A stretch of DNA of 64,000 nucleotides from an uncultured Lachnospiraceae bacterium (GTDB lineage Bacteria; Bacillota; Clostridia; Lachnospirales; Lachnospiraceae), in NCBI GenBank assembly GCA_949076555.1, contig CARUOB010000003.1, forward strand, positions 33,617 through 97,616, in the 5' to 3' direction. The notes under the pieces were generated by a model, which was not told where the DNA came from, made no database searches, and saw nothing but the letters and a program-made list of their open reading frames with translations. The translations under genes were made by a program, and so were the position numbers. Numbering within the stretch: position 1 is the stretch's first letter; every line of letters starts with the position of its first letter. This document shows, in pieces, positions 35,348 through 44,299 of this stretch.

Positions 35348-35992
35348 ATGAGTGAAGACAGATACCTGACATTCGCCCTTGGGAAAGGGCGTCTTGCCAA
35401 TAAAACAATGGAACTTCTGGAGAAAATCGGCATCACCTGCGAGGAAATGAAGGACAAAGATTCCCGCAAGCTGATTTTTGTGAACGAGGAACTGAAATTA
35501 AAATTTTTCCTGTCAAAGGGTCCGGATGTGCCCACCTATGTGGAGTATGGGGCAGCTGATATCGGCGTGGTCGGCAAGGATACGATCATGGAGGAAAACA
35601 GAAGGGTATACGAGGTGCTGGATCTCGGGTACGGAAAGTGCCGGATGTGTGTCTGCGGGCCGAAGAGCGCGAAAGAGCTTTTACAGCACCATGAAATGAT
35701 AAGAGTTGCCAGCAAATATCCCAATATCGCCAAAGACTACTTTTATAATAAGAAGCATCAGACGGTGGATATCATCAAGCTGAACGGCTCCGTGGAGCTG
35801 GGACCGATTGTGAAACTTGCCGATGTGATCGTGGATATTGTGGAAACCGGGTCTACGCTTAAGGAAAACGGACTGGAAGTGCTGGAGGAGATCTGCCCGC
35901 TGTCCGCGAGAATGATTGTGAATCAGGTGAGTATGCAGATGGAGCCGGAGCGGATTAAGAAGTTGATCACAGAGCTGAAAAATCATCTATAG
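35348..35992 (+). CDS. hisG: ATP phosphoribosyltransferase, short form
   Basis: Catalyses the first step of histidine synthesis, joining ATP and PRPP. The 214-residue length identifies the short form, which lacks the C-terminal regulatory domain and depends on HisZ. Visible are TFALGKGRLANKTMELLEKIG, the KGPDVPTYVEYGAADIGVVGKD segment and the PRPP-binding IVDIVETGSTLKENGLEV. The ATG is 2 nt after the hisZ stop. Confidence 0.95.
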   Translation: MSEDRYLTFALGKGRLANKTMELLEKIGITCEEMKDKDSRKLIFVNEELKLKFFLSKGPDVPTYVEYGAADIGVVGKDTIMEENRRVYEVLDLGYGKCRMCVCGPKSAKELLQHHEMIRVASKYPNIAKDYFYNKKHQTVDIIKLNGSVELGPIVKLADVIVDIVETGSTLKENGLEVLEEICPLSARMIVNQVSMQMEPERIKKLITELKNHL

Positions 35993-36058
35993 ACTTTTTG
36001 GCGCAAAACATATTGGAAAAATAGACAACAGTGTAGAGTGACGGAAAGGAGTTTCGTT

Positions 36059-36805
36059 ATGAAAGAATGTAAGGGGATTATCATCGCGCTGATCGCAGGC
36101 ATCTGTGCCATCGTCTGCGTCACGATTTTCACGGGAAATCTGGTGACCTACAAGAAGAGTACCGTTGGCGGGGGCCTAAACGCCACCGGCTCCGCAAACT
36201 GCGATTTCGAGGCGGATCTGATCGTTTGGCGGGGCAGCTTTTCCGGACAGGGCGCCACCACACAGGACGCTTACCGCTCCATCAAAAAGGACGCGGAGCT
36301 TGTGAAAAAATATTTGGTTGACAGCGGCGTGACGCAGGAGGAGATGGTGTTTAGTTCCGTTACCATCAACGCCCGCTGGGAGTCCGAGTACAATGAGAAC
36401 GGCGACAGAATCAGGGATTACATCGACGGCTATGATCTCTACCAGAATGTGTCGATCACGTCCACGGACATTGATAAAATCGAGGAGATTTCCAGAGATA
36501 TCTCCGGGCTGATCGAATCCGGCGTGCAGTTTGCCTCAGAAGAGCCGGAGTATTATTACACGAAACTGGATGAACTGAAGCTGCAGTTGATCGAGGAAGC
36601 GACGAAAAACGCCAAGGACCGGATTGATCTGATGGCCCAGGGCACGGGCGCGGCCGTCGGAGAGTTGTTAAACGCTAATCTGGGCGTTTTCCAGATCACC
36701 GCACAAAACAGCAACACCGAGTATAGCTACGGCGGCTATTTTGACACCAGTTCACGAAATAAGACGGCCTCGATCACGGTGCGCTTAAACTATGCCGTAA
36801 ACTGA
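36059..36805 (+). CDS. SIMPL-domain (DUF541) membrane-anchored protein
   Basis: From ATG 36059 (AAAGGAG upstream; a GTG at 36038 is less likely) the 248 residues start with a membrane anchor (about 6-29) and continue as a SIMPL/DUF541 domain, opening with VTGSGxA-like LNATGSANCDFEADLIVWRGSFSG and ending with NKTASITVRLNYAVN. The domain should be extracytoplasmic. SIMPL proteins occur in cell-envelope or signalling contexts with no fixed biochemical role. Its position inside the his operon, between hisG and hisD, is unexplained. Confidence 0.85.
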   Translation: MKECKGIIIALIAGICAIVCVTIFTGNLVTYKKSTVGGGLNATGSANCDFEADLIVWRGSFSGQGATTQDAYRSIKKDAELVKKYLVDSGVTQEEMVFSSVTINARWESEYNENGDRIRDYIDGYDLYQNVSITSTDIDKIEEISRDISGLIESGVQFASEEPEYYYTKLDELKLQLIEEATKNAKDRIDLMAQGTGAAVGELLNANLGVFQITAQNSNTEYSYGGYFDTSSRNKTASITVRLNYAVN

Positions 36806-36899
36806 GTGCCCGCCGCGTCCCGCCGCAAAAGCGACAGAGACGATGCAGACAGGGCGCATACGCCGAAAAACAGGATAGAATGGGAGAAATCACAACAAT

Positions 36900-38189
36900 A
36901 TGAAAACAGTTCGATTGACAAAAGAGACGCAGCGGGATCTTCTCGACAGCCTCCTAAAGAGAAGCCCAAGCAATTACGGGCAGTATGAGTCCGTGGTGGC
37001 GGATATCATTGCGAATGTCCGTGAAAAGGGCGACAAAGCCGTATTTGACTATACGAGTCAGTTTGATAAATGGAATGCAAACGCGGACAATATCCGCGTG
37101 ACGGAGGCGGAGATCGAGAAAGCCTGTGCGGAGGCGGATGCCGCATTCGTCGCGGTGATGGAAAAATCGGCGGCAAATATCCGTGAATTTCACCGGAAAC
37201 AGTTGAAAAACAGTTGGATCGACACAAGACCCGACGGTTCGCTTTTAGGACAGCGCATTTTGCCCATCGCCGTCTCCGGCGTTTATGTGCCGGGCGGCAA
37301 GGCGGCATATCCAAGCAGCGTGCTGATGAATGTCATTCCCGCCAAAGTGGCCGGCGTGGAGCGTATCGTTATGACGACCCCGGCAGGGGCGGACGGCATG
37401 GTTAATCCCGGCACACTGGTAGCCGCCAAGATTGCGGGCGTAGACGAAATATACAAAGTCGGCGGCGCGCAGGCGGTCGCCGCCATGGCTTTCGGTACGG
37501 AAAGCATTCCGAAAGTGGATAAAATCACGGGACCCGGCAATATTTTTGTGGCGCTGGCGAAGAAAGCGTGTTTCGGTTACGTCAGCATTGACTCGATCGC
37601 GGGGCCGAGCGAGATACTTGTGATCGCGGACGAGACGGCGAATCCCCGCTATGTGGCTGCGGATCTGCTTTCACAGGCGGAGCATGACGAACTGGCGAGC
37701 GCCATACTAATCACCACAGACGAGGGTGTTGCCAAAGAGGTGGAAAAGCAGATCGACGGCTTTTTGCAGGAGCTTTCCCGGGCGGATATCATAAAAAAAT
37801 CGCTGGACAGTTACGGCTATATCCTGCTTGCGGACACCATGGACAGCGCGGTGGAAGCGGCCAACGCCATCGCCTCGGAGCATCTGGAGATTTTGACGAA
37901 AGATCCGTATCAGGTGATGACCAAGATCAGAAACGCGGGAGCCATTTTCCTCGGGGAATACTCTTCGGAACCCTTGGGAGACTATTATGCGGGGCCGAAC
38001 CATATTTTGCCCACAAACGGCACGGCACGGTTTTTCTCCCCGTTAAATGTGGACGATTTTACGAAAAAGACAAGCCTGATCTCATATTCGAGGGAAGCGC
38101 TGGAGCAGGCGCATAAGGATATCGAACTGTTTGCCGAAAAAGAAGGACTTACCGCCCACGCGAACTCCATCCGGGTGCGGTTCTCATAA
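36900..38189 (+). CDS. hisD: Histidinol dehydrogenase
   Basis: Oxidises L-histidinol to L-histidine in two NAD-dependent steps with zinc. The 429-residue protein has AVSGVYVPGGKAAYPSSVLMNVIPAKVAGV, the signature TGPGNIFVALAKKACFGYVSIDSIAGPSEILVIADE, the zinc-ligand region LLSQAEHDE and AGPNHILPTNGTARF. It follows the SIMPL gene by 94 nt and is in the operon direction. Confidence 0.96.
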   Translation: MKTVRLTKETQRDLLDSLLKRSPSNYGQYESVVADIIANVREKGDKAVFDYTSQFDKWNANADNIRVTEAEIEKACAEADAAFVAVMEKSAANIREFHRKQLKNSWIDTRPDGSLLGQRILPIAVSGVYVPGGKAAYPSSVLMNVIPAKVAGVERIVMTTPAGADGMVNPGTLVAAKIAGVDEIYKVGGAQAVAAMAFGTESIPKVDKITGPGNIFVALAKKACFGYVSIDSIAGPSEILVIADETANPRYVAADLLSQAEHDELASAILITTDEGVAKEVEKQIDGFLQELSRADIIKKSLDSYGYILLADTMDSAVEAANAIASEHLEILTKDPYQVMTKIRNAGAIFLGEYSSEPLGDYYAGPNHILPTNGTARFFSPLNVDDFTKKTSLISYSREALEQAHKDIELFAEKEGLTAHANSIRVRFS

Positions 38190-38200
38190 TGCTCGCATAA

Positions 38201-38226
38201 GAGAATGCCTGAAAAACGGCATTCTC
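38201..38226. repeat. Perfect hairpin between hisD and hisB
   Basis: GAGAATGCC pairs perfectly with GGCATTCTC around an 8-nt loop. No T run follows, so it is not a standard terminator; it may adjust mRNA decay or be a copy of the GAGAATGC/GCATTCTC hairpin found at 28168-28188. Confidence 0.6.
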
Positions 38227-38268
38227 CGCGCTGATGTGTAAAAATTCCAAACGGATAAGGAGGAATAT

Positions 38269-38859
38269 ATGTCCCGAACAGCGACGATAGAACGAAACAC
38301 AAAGGAAACACAGATCAAGGCGTCCCTCACTTTGGATGGGGCCGGGAAAAGCGACGTGCACACCGGTATCGGTTTCTTTGACCACATGCTGGAAGGTTTC
38401 TCCAAACACGGTTTTTTTGATTTGACTATGGAAGTCAATGGCGATCTCCATGTGGACGGACACCACACGGTGGAGGATGCGGGCATTGTGCTCGGTGCGG
38501 CGCTCAAGGAAGCCTTAGGGGATAAGGCGGGGATCAAACGCTACGGTTCCTTTATCCTGCCGATGGATGAGTCCCTCTGCCTGTGTGCGGTGGATCTGTG
38601 CGGCAGACCCTATTTCGTATTCGACTGCGATTTCCCCACAGAGCGGGTGGGAGAGTTAGACACGGAACTTGTGCGGGAGTTTTTCTATGCGGTCAGCTAC
38701 AGCGCTGGCATGAACCTGCACCTTAAAATGTTGAGCAGCGGAAACGCCCACCACATGATTGAGGCGATGTTTAAAGCGTTTGGCAAGGCATTGGACGAGG
38801 CCTGTTCCTATGACCCGAGAGTGAAGGGCGTACTCAGCACCAAAGAAATGCTTGCCTAG
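38269..38859 (+). CDS. hisB: Imidazoleglycerol-phosphate dehydratase
   Basis: Manganese enzyme that dehydrates imidazoleglycerol phosphate in histidine synthesis. The 196-residue monofunctional form has the metal-binding motifs HTGIGFFDHMLEGFSKHGFFD, DGHHTVEDAGIVLGAAL and the C-terminal NAHHMIEAMFKAFGKALDEA. AAGGAGG precedes the ATG. Confidence 0.96.
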   Translation: MSRTATIERNTKETQIKASLTLDGAGKSDVHTGIGFFDHMLEGFSKHGFFDLTMEVNGDLHVDGHHTVEDAGIVLGAALKEALGDKAGIKRYGSFILPMDESLCLCAVDLCGRPYFVFDCDFPTERVGELDTELVREFFYAVSYSAGMNLHLKMLSSGNAHHMIEAMFKAFGKALDEACSYDPRVKGVLSTKEMLA

Positions 38860-38874
38860 GAAGGAACAAATGAT

Positions 38875-40158
38875 ATGACCTACAAAAAATTTATTCCCTG
38901 TATTTATTTATATAAAGGAGACGCCGTCAAGGGTTTTTCCGACAGCACGATTATCAACACGAACCCGGTGGCGCTGGCGAAGTATTACAGCGACAACAAT
39001 GCGGACGAGCTGATCGTCTACGATATGTCGGAGGGCGACGCCGCCCACGAGGAGGCGTTAGACATCATCAAATCCATCTGCAGCGAGGCGGAGATTCCCG
39101 TGACGGGCGCGGGAAATGTCAAGCGCATGGAAGATATCAAGAAGCTGCTCTATGCGGGATGCAAGAAAGCGGCGCTGAACTATTCCAAGCCGGGTAATAT
39201 CGAAATTACGGCAGAAGTATCGAAAAAATTTGGAAAAGATAAAATATCAGCCTGCGTGACGGAGGCTGACAGTATTACGAGAAACGAGGCCCTCATCGAC
39301 GAGTATATCGGGGAAATTATTCTCGTAAAGGAAACCTGCCTGAAAGAGTCTATCTCTATATCCCGTTTCCCCATGATCGCGTCAGTGCCGGAGGTTTCTC
39401 TGGACAAAATTCTGGAGATCTTGTCAAACGACAATATCTGCGGCATTTCGGGCTTTGCCATCAACGAGAACGCCAAGGAGCTTCTCGCCATCAAGGCCCT
39501 GTGTCAGAACAACGATATCACCGTGAACACGTTCGAACCGTCTATCCCGTGGGAGGATTTTAAATTGAACAGCGACGGGCATGTGACCGTGGTGGTGCAG
39601 GATTATAAGACCGACGAAGTGCTGATGGTTGCCTATATGAACGAGGAAGCGTACAACATGACGCTGAAAACGGGCAAAATGACGTATTACAGCAGAAGCA
39701 GGGATGAACTCTGGGTGAAGGGCGAAACCAGCGGTCATTTCCAGTATGTGAAATCCCTCACGGCGGACTGCGACAAGGATACCATTCTCGCCAAGGTTTC
39801 CCAGATCGGTGCGGCGTGCCATACCGGCTCCCGTTCCTGCTTTTTCAATGAGATTATGGCGAAGGAGTACGAGGAGACGAACCCTCTCAAGGTGTTTGAG
39901 CAGGTGTTTGACGTGATCAAGGACAGAAAAATCCATCCCAAGGAAGGCTCCTACACAAACTACCTCTTTGATAAGGGCGTTGACAAGATTTTGAAAAAGC
40001 TGGGGGAGGAGGCGACGGAGATCGTCATTGCCGCCAAAAACCCCAATGCCAACGAGATTAAATACGAAATCTCCGACTTTTTATATCATATGATGGTATT
40101 GATGGCGGAGAAAAACATCACATGGGAGGAGATTACCTCCGAACTTGCCCAGAGATAA
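38875..40158 (+). CDS. hisI: HisIE with an N-terminal HisF-like barrel
   Basis: Fusion of three parts, 427 residues. Residues 1-225 form a HisA/HisF-like barrel: PCIYLYKGDAVKGF, IPVTGAGNVKRMEDIKKLLYAGCKKAALN. In HisF the catalytic Asp11 lies in PCLDV; here it is Tyr11, and the second catalytic Asp (VAID region) is Val or Thr in ISACVTEAD, so cyclase activity is unlikely. Residues about 226-320 are HisI, phosphoribosyl-AMP cyclohydrolase, with zinc/magnesium sites TADCDKDTILAKV and AACHTGSRSCFF. Residues about 328-427 are HisE, phosphoribosyl-ATP pyrophosphatase, with KLGEEATEIVIAAKN and EISDFLYHMMVLM. hisA, hisH, hisC and a true hisF are not in this window. Confidence 0.9.
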   Translation: MTYKKFIPCIYLYKGDAVKGFSDSTIINTNPVALAKYYSDNNADELIVYDMSEGDAAHEEALDIIKSICSEAEIPVTGAGNVKRMEDIKKLLYAGCKKAALNYSKPGNIEITAEVSKKFGKDKISACVTEADSITRNEALIDEYIGEIILVKETCLKESISISRFPMIASVPEVSLDKILEILSNDNICGISGFAINENAKELLAIKALCQNNDITVNTFEPSIPWEDFKLNSDGHVTVVVQDYKTDEVLMVAYMNEEAYNMTLKTGKMTYYSRSRDELWVKGETSGHFQYVKSLTADCDKDTILAKVSQIGAACHTGSRSCFFNEIMAKEYEETNPLKVFEQVFDVIKDRKIHPKEGSYTNYLFDKGVDKILKKLGEEATEIVIAAKNPNANEIKYEISDFLYHMMVLMAEKNITWEEITSELAQR

Positions 40159-40199
40159 TTGACTGACATGGTCAGCGTGATTGTTTTCTGTCATTTGAG

Positions 40200-40229
40200 G
40201 ACGTACCTTTCCGGGTGCGTTCTTTTTTT
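40200..40229 (+). terminator. Rho-independent terminator ending the his operon
   Basis: A 7-bp stem (ACGTACC with GGTGCGT, one G-T pair) and 6-nt loop followed by TCTTTTTTT. Confidence 0.75.
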
Positions 40230-40329
40230 GCGCAATTTGGCATAAAATGTAGGGACAAAGAGCGAATTTTAACCTGTCACGGTTTTGTTTTCAGAAATCG
40301 GGGACATGGCAGAGGGAAAGGAAACATAA

Positions 40330-40743
40330 ATGACAGAAAAGAAATTGACGCCTGAAAAAAGAATGGAGCTGGCCAGATATATCAGGGAGGAAAATCTGGG
40401 AAACCGCTTAAAACTCAGACAGCGGGAACATATTCTTTACGGGAAAGAGAGCGCCGTGCCGCTGTACGAAAAGGGACTGCTTTCAGGGAACGACGGCTTT
40501 CCAGACAATGGAAACGGAGACAATATGGATCGGATTCCGGGAAATGTCTCAGGCGGGTTCAAGTACCGGATGGTGCTCTCTGTACTCCTGTTTGTAGGGT
40601 TTCTCCTGTGTGACACAAGGAACAGCAAGATCCTGTCGTACAGCACGGGCGATGTCTACGATATGATTGTGGCGGACAGCTTTCACCTGTACGACGGCGG
40701 CGAAAATGCCGTGATGGAGGAACTTGCGGATTTGTTTCAATAA
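40330..40743 (+). CDS. Hypothetical protein with one membrane helix
   Basis: Not recognised. The 137 residues have a charged N-terminal half (KLTPEKRMELARYIREENLGNRLKLRQREHILYG), one membrane helix (about 79-96, MVLSVLLFVGFLLC) and a C-terminal tail with YSTGDVYDMIVADSF. The predicted orientation is N-terminus inside. A purine-rich AGGGAAAGGAAAC stretch precedes the ATG. It stands alone between the his terminator and the radical SAM gene. Confidence 0.6.
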   Translation: MTEKKLTPEKRMELARYIREENLGNRLKLRQREHILYGKESAVPLYEKGLLSGNDGFPDNGNGDNMDRIPGNVSGGFKYRMVLSVLLFVGFLLCDTRNSKILSYSTGDVYDMIVADSFHLYDGGENAVMEELADLFQ

Positions 40744-40876
40744 AGCAATACATAAACGGGCAGCAAGAAATGAAAACAAAATATAATGGAATTGAGTGCG
40801 CGTTTGTGGTAATATAATGACGTCAAACAATTCGTCAGGCGATATACTTACTATAAAAAGGCAAGGTACATTATTT

Positions 40877-42802
40877 ATGAGAAAATTAGCGCTGCATGAC
40901 AACATTCTGATGCAGGTGGAAAAACCTGCCAGATACATCGGAAATGAATACAATTCCGTCATAAAGGACAAGGAAAAAGTCGCCCTGCGTTTTGCCATGT
41001 GTTTTCCCGACGTCTATGAGATCGGGATGTCCCATCTGGGCATCCAGATTCTATACAGCATGCTTAACGAGTGGGATGACGTCTGGTGCGAGCGCGTCTA
41101 TTCCCCATGGGTAGATCTGGACCGGATCATGCGTCGGGAGGCCATTCCCCTGTTTTGTCTGGAATCCCAAGAACCCGTGAAAAATATGGATTTTCTCGGC
41201 ATCACCATCCAGTACGAGATGTGTTACACCAATATTCTGCAAGTGCTGGAGCTGTCGCAGATCCCGCTTTTGGCAAAGGAGCGCGGGGAGGATATGCCCA
41301 TCGTAATAGGCGGCGGCCCCTGCGTCTACAATCCGGAACCCATTGCGGACTTCTTTGATCTGTTCTATATCGGCGAGGGGGAAACGCAGTACCGACCCCT
41401 GATTGACTGGTATCTGGAAAATAAGGAAAACGGCGGTACGAGAGAGGACTTCCTGCACGGCGCGGCGAAAATTCCCGGTATTTATGTGCCCCGGTTTTAT
41501 GAGGAACTGTATCATGAGGACGGCACGATCGCGGGACGGCAAAAAACTTACGAGGATATCCCCGACGTGATTGTGAAAGAAATCGTAACGGATATGACGC
41601 AGGTACATTATCCCCTGAAACCTGTCGTTCCCTTTATCAAGGTAACGCAGGACCGGGTCGTTTTGGAAATCCAGCGCGGCTGTATCAGAGGGTGCCGTTT
41701 CTGTCAGGCAGGCCAGATTTACCGCCCCGTGCGGGAGCGGGATGTGGACAAGCTAAAGGCCTATGCCGTGGAAATGTTAAAAAACACGGGGCATGAGGAG
41801 GTTTCCTTAAGCTCCTTAAGTTCCAGCGATTATACAAGGCTGGACGAGCTTTTAGACTTCTTAATCGAGTCATGCGGGCAGAAGCATGTCAATATTTCTC
41901 TACCGTCCCTGCGCATCGACGCCTTTTCCCTTGACGTGATGAGCAAGGTGCAGGACGTGAAGAAGAGCAGCCTCACCTTTGCGCCGGAGGCGGGCAGCCA
42001 GCGGCTTAGGGACGTCATCAACAAAGGGCTTACGGAGGAGGACATCATAAACGGCGCGACGCTTGCCTTCGAGGGCGGATGGACGCGGGTGAAGCTGTAT
42101 TTTATGCTGGGGCTTCCCACAGAGACCGAGGAAGATATTCTCGGGATCGGCGCCCTCTCCAACAAAATCGCGGCTGCCTTCTTCGAAGCCGTGCCGAAGG
42201 ACAGGCGGGTGAACGGCAAAGTGCAGATCGTCACCAGCACCTCCTTCTTTATTCCCAAGCCTTTCACGCCGTTCCAGTGGGCGCCCATGTGCACAAAAGA
42301 GGCCTTTCTCGACAAGGCGCACCTGACGAAGAAAGGCATTATGAGCCAGTTAAACCAAAAGAGTATCAAATACAACTGGCATGAGGCGGACGTGAGCGTC
42401 CTGGAGGGCGTCTTTGCCAGGGGAGACCGCCGTGTGGCAAGCGCGATACAAAAAGCCTATGAAAAAGGCTGTCTGTTTGATTCGTGGAGCGAGTATTTCC
42501 ACAACGACCTGTGGCTTGAAAGTTTCAAAGAGTGCGGATTGGATATCGGCTTTTACACGACAAGAGCGCGGACGGACGACGAGATTTTCCCGTGGGATTT
42601 CATAGACTGCGGCGTGACAAGAGAATTTTTGCTGCGGGAGTGGAAAAAGGCGCAGGCGCAGACAGTTTCCCCCAACTGTAAGGTTCAGTGCCAGGGGTGT
42701 GGGGCGAACCGGTTTAAAACCGGTATTTGCTGTGAGAACAGAAACCCGGCTTTGAACGGCCCCGCAGAAAACGTATCCACCAGCAGTATGAAAGCAGATT
42801 GA
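40877..42802 (+). CDS. TIGR03960-family radical SAM protein
   Basis: A 641-residue B12-binding-like radical SAM protein of the TIGR03960 family. The N-terminal RYIGNEYNSV and FPDVYEIGMSHLGIQILY segments form a cobalamin-binding-like Rossmann domain, and the cluster motif is EIQRGCIRGCRFCQAGQIYRPVRERD. The C-terminal part has CQGCGANRFKTGICCENR, a further Cys cluster. ATG 40877 is chosen because family members start just before KPARYIGNE; in-frame earlier starts at 40796 and 40817 are less likely. The family is almost always next to a DUF2344 gene, as here, and its reaction is unknown. Confidence 0.92.
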   Translation: MRKLALHDNILMQVEKPARYIGNEYNSVIKDKEKVALRFAMCFPDVYEIGMSHLGIQILYSMLNEWDDVWCERVYSPWVDLDRIMRREAIPLFCLESQEPVKNMDFLGITIQYEMCYTNILQVLELSQIPLLAKERGEDMPIVIGGGPCVYNPEPIADFFDLFYIGEGETQYRPLIDWYLENKENGGTREDFLHGAAKIPGIYVPRFYEELYHEDGTIAGRQKTYEDIPDVIVKEIVTDMTQVHYPLKPVVPFIKVTQDRVVLEIQRGCIRGCRFCQAGQIYRPVRERDVDKLKAYAVEMLKNTGHEEVSLSSLSSSDYTRLDELLDFLIESCGQKHVNISLPSLRIDAFSLDVMSKVQDVKKSSLTFAPEAGSQRLRDVINKGLTEEDIINGATLAFEGGWTRVKLYFMLGLPTETEEDILGIGALSNKIAAAFFEAVPKDRRVNGKVQIVTSTSFFIPKPFTPFQWAPMCTKEAFLDKAHLTKKGIMSQLNQKSIKYNWHEADVSVLEGVFARGDRRVASAIQKAYEKGCLFDSWSEYFHNDLWLESFKECGLDIGFYTTRARTDDEIFPWDFIDCGVTREFLLREWKKAQAQTVSPNCKVQCQGCGANRFKTGICCENRNPALNGPAENVSTSSMKAD

Positions 42803-42812
42803 GGTATTTTAC

Positions 42813-43511
42813 ATGAAAGTCAGAATCAAATTCGCCAAATACGGCGTCATGAAATTTATAGGGCACCTCGACACGATGCGCTTTTTCCAGAAAGCGGTCA
42901 GGCGGGCAGGCATTGACGTGAAATATTCGGAAGGATTCAGCCCCCACCAGATTATGTCCTTCGCCGCGCCCCTCGGTGTGGGAATCGAGAGCCTGGGCGA
43001 ATACATGGATTTGGAAGTTTTATCCATGTCAACGCCGGAGGATATGAGAGACGCGCTGAACCGGGTTATGGTAGATGGTGTGGAAGTGCTTGCCGTAACC
43101 GTACTGCCGGATCAGACCAAAAATGCCATGGCAAGCGTGGCTGCGGCCTCCTACCGTCTGCGGATGAAGGAGGGGTCTTTTCCGATTCACGACCTGCCAG
43201 AAAAAATCAGCCAGTTTTACGCGCAGGCTCACATCCCTTATACAAAGGAGACGAAAAAGAGCGTGGTGGAACTGGACTTAAAGCAGGGCATCTATGAGAT
43301 CAGCGCACAGGACGGCGCGATTCACATGCTCGTGGACGCCAGCAGCGGCGGCAACATCAAACCGACGGTGGTTTTTGAACAGTTCTGCGCCTTTGCGGGC
43401 TGTGGCATACGGGTATCCGACGTACAGGTGACGAGACTGGAAACCTATACCGATCTTTCTAAGGAGGGGGAACCAAGACACCTCGTGCCGCTTCTTTTGC
43501 AGGAAAGCTGA
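42813..43511 (+). CDS. DUF2344 (TIGR03936) protein
   Basis: A 232-residue partner of the preceding radical SAM gene, starting 10 nt after its stop. Typical features are the start VRIKFAKYGVMKFIGHLDTMRFFQKAVRRAGI, the segment YSEGFSPHQIMSFAAPLGVGIES and a C-terminal ferredoxin-like half. In some lineages the two are fused. The pair commonly precedes rng, rplU and rpmA; here merR and ybjQ are inserted before rng. Function unknown, presumed related to RNA or ribosome modification. Confidence 0.9.
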   Translation: MKVRIKFAKYGVMKFIGHLDTMRFFQKAVRRAGIDVKYSEGFSPHQIMSFAAPLGVGIESLGEYMDLEVLSMSTPEDMRDALNRVMVDGVEVLAVTVLPDQTKNAMASVAAASYRLRMKEGSFPIHDLPEKISQFYAQAHIPYTKETKKSVVELDLKQGIYEISAQDGAIHMLVDASSGGNIKPTVVFEQFCAFAGCGIRVSDVQVTRLETYTDLSKEGEPRHLVPLLLQES

Positions 43512-43581
43512 TCCCAAAAGGAACGGGGCACCCTCAAAAATATCCGGAAAATGAAAAAACGAAAAAAACAAAAAATTTCCC

Positions 43582-43612
43582 TTGACCTTCCACCTTGTGG
43601 AGGCCTTATTCT
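43582..43612 (+). promoter_or_regulatory. MerR-type promoter with 19-bp spacer and central dyad
   Basis: TTGACC (43582-43587), a 19-bp spacer and TATTCT (43607-43612). The spacer is filled by the near-perfect dyad CCTTCCACCTTGTGGAGG (43586-43603). Over-long spacing with a dyad between the boxes is the classic MerR operator, so the following regulator most likely binds here and controls itself and ybjQ. Confidence 0.85.
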
Positions 43613-43657
43613 GTCCGTAACAGGAGAAAACCGACGGTTTCGGCAAGGAGGATTCAC

Positions 43658-44299
43658 ATGAAAATCAATGAGGTGGAACAGCGGGTAGACATCACGAAAA
43701 AGAATATCCGTTTCTATGAACAGCAGGGGCTTCTGAGTCCCAAACGCAATATGGAAAACGGGTATCGCGACTATTCCGAGGAAGATGTCACCGAACTGAA
43801 GAAAATTAAGATGCTTCGCAAGCTGTCCCTTCCCATTGAAGAGATCAGAAGGATTCAGCAGGGGGATCTGCTTCTTACCGACGCGCTGCAAAGACAGGTC
43901 ATCCTATTAGAGAGGGAAAGAGCAAGCCTTGAAGAGACCACCCGTCTGTGCCGTCTTCTGAGCGAAGAAAAATGCCAGTATACCGCCTTTTCTCCTGACC
44001 AATACTTAGAAAGGATGGTAGAAATGGAACAGGAAGGCACAAAATTCTTAAATGTAAACAGACACGACACTTTGCAAGAGAAGCTGGCGCCCATCATTTT
44101 CAGCGGTCTGATTATTTTGATGATGCTTGGTATCATCGCCGCCGGAATCTGGGCATTTCTGACAAAGTCCGCACCCCTTCTGGCAGTGGGATTTTCTACT
44201 CTGATTCCCGCCGGAATGATTATGCTGATTGTCAGGGCGCTGTTACAGAGAATGAAGGAGATTGAAGGAGGAGAAGAGGATGCTGCTCGTAAATACTGA
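43658..44299 (+). CDS. MerR-family regulator with C-terminal membrane segments
   Basis: From ATG 43658 (AAGGAGG upstream) the 213 residues start with a MerR winged helix (VEQRVDITKKNIRFYEQQGLLSPKRNMENGYRDYSEEDV) followed by the dimerisation helix (about 80-120). Unusually, two hydrophobic helices (about 145-168 and 173-195) end the protein, so this regulator is probably anchored in the membrane. There is no Cys-pair metal site. The gene has its own MerR-type promoter and overlaps ybjQ by 20 nt. Confidence 0.87.
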   Translation: MKINEVEQRVDITKKNIRFYEQQGLLSPKRNMENGYRDYSEEDVTELKKIKMLRKLSLPIEEIRRIQQGDLLLTDALQRQVILLERERASLEETTRLCRLLSEEKCQYTAFSPDQYLERMVEMEQEGTKFLNVNRHDTLQEKLAPIIFSGLIILMMLGIIAAGIWAFLTKSAPLLAVGFSTLIPAGMIMLIVRALLQRMKEIEGGEEDAARKY

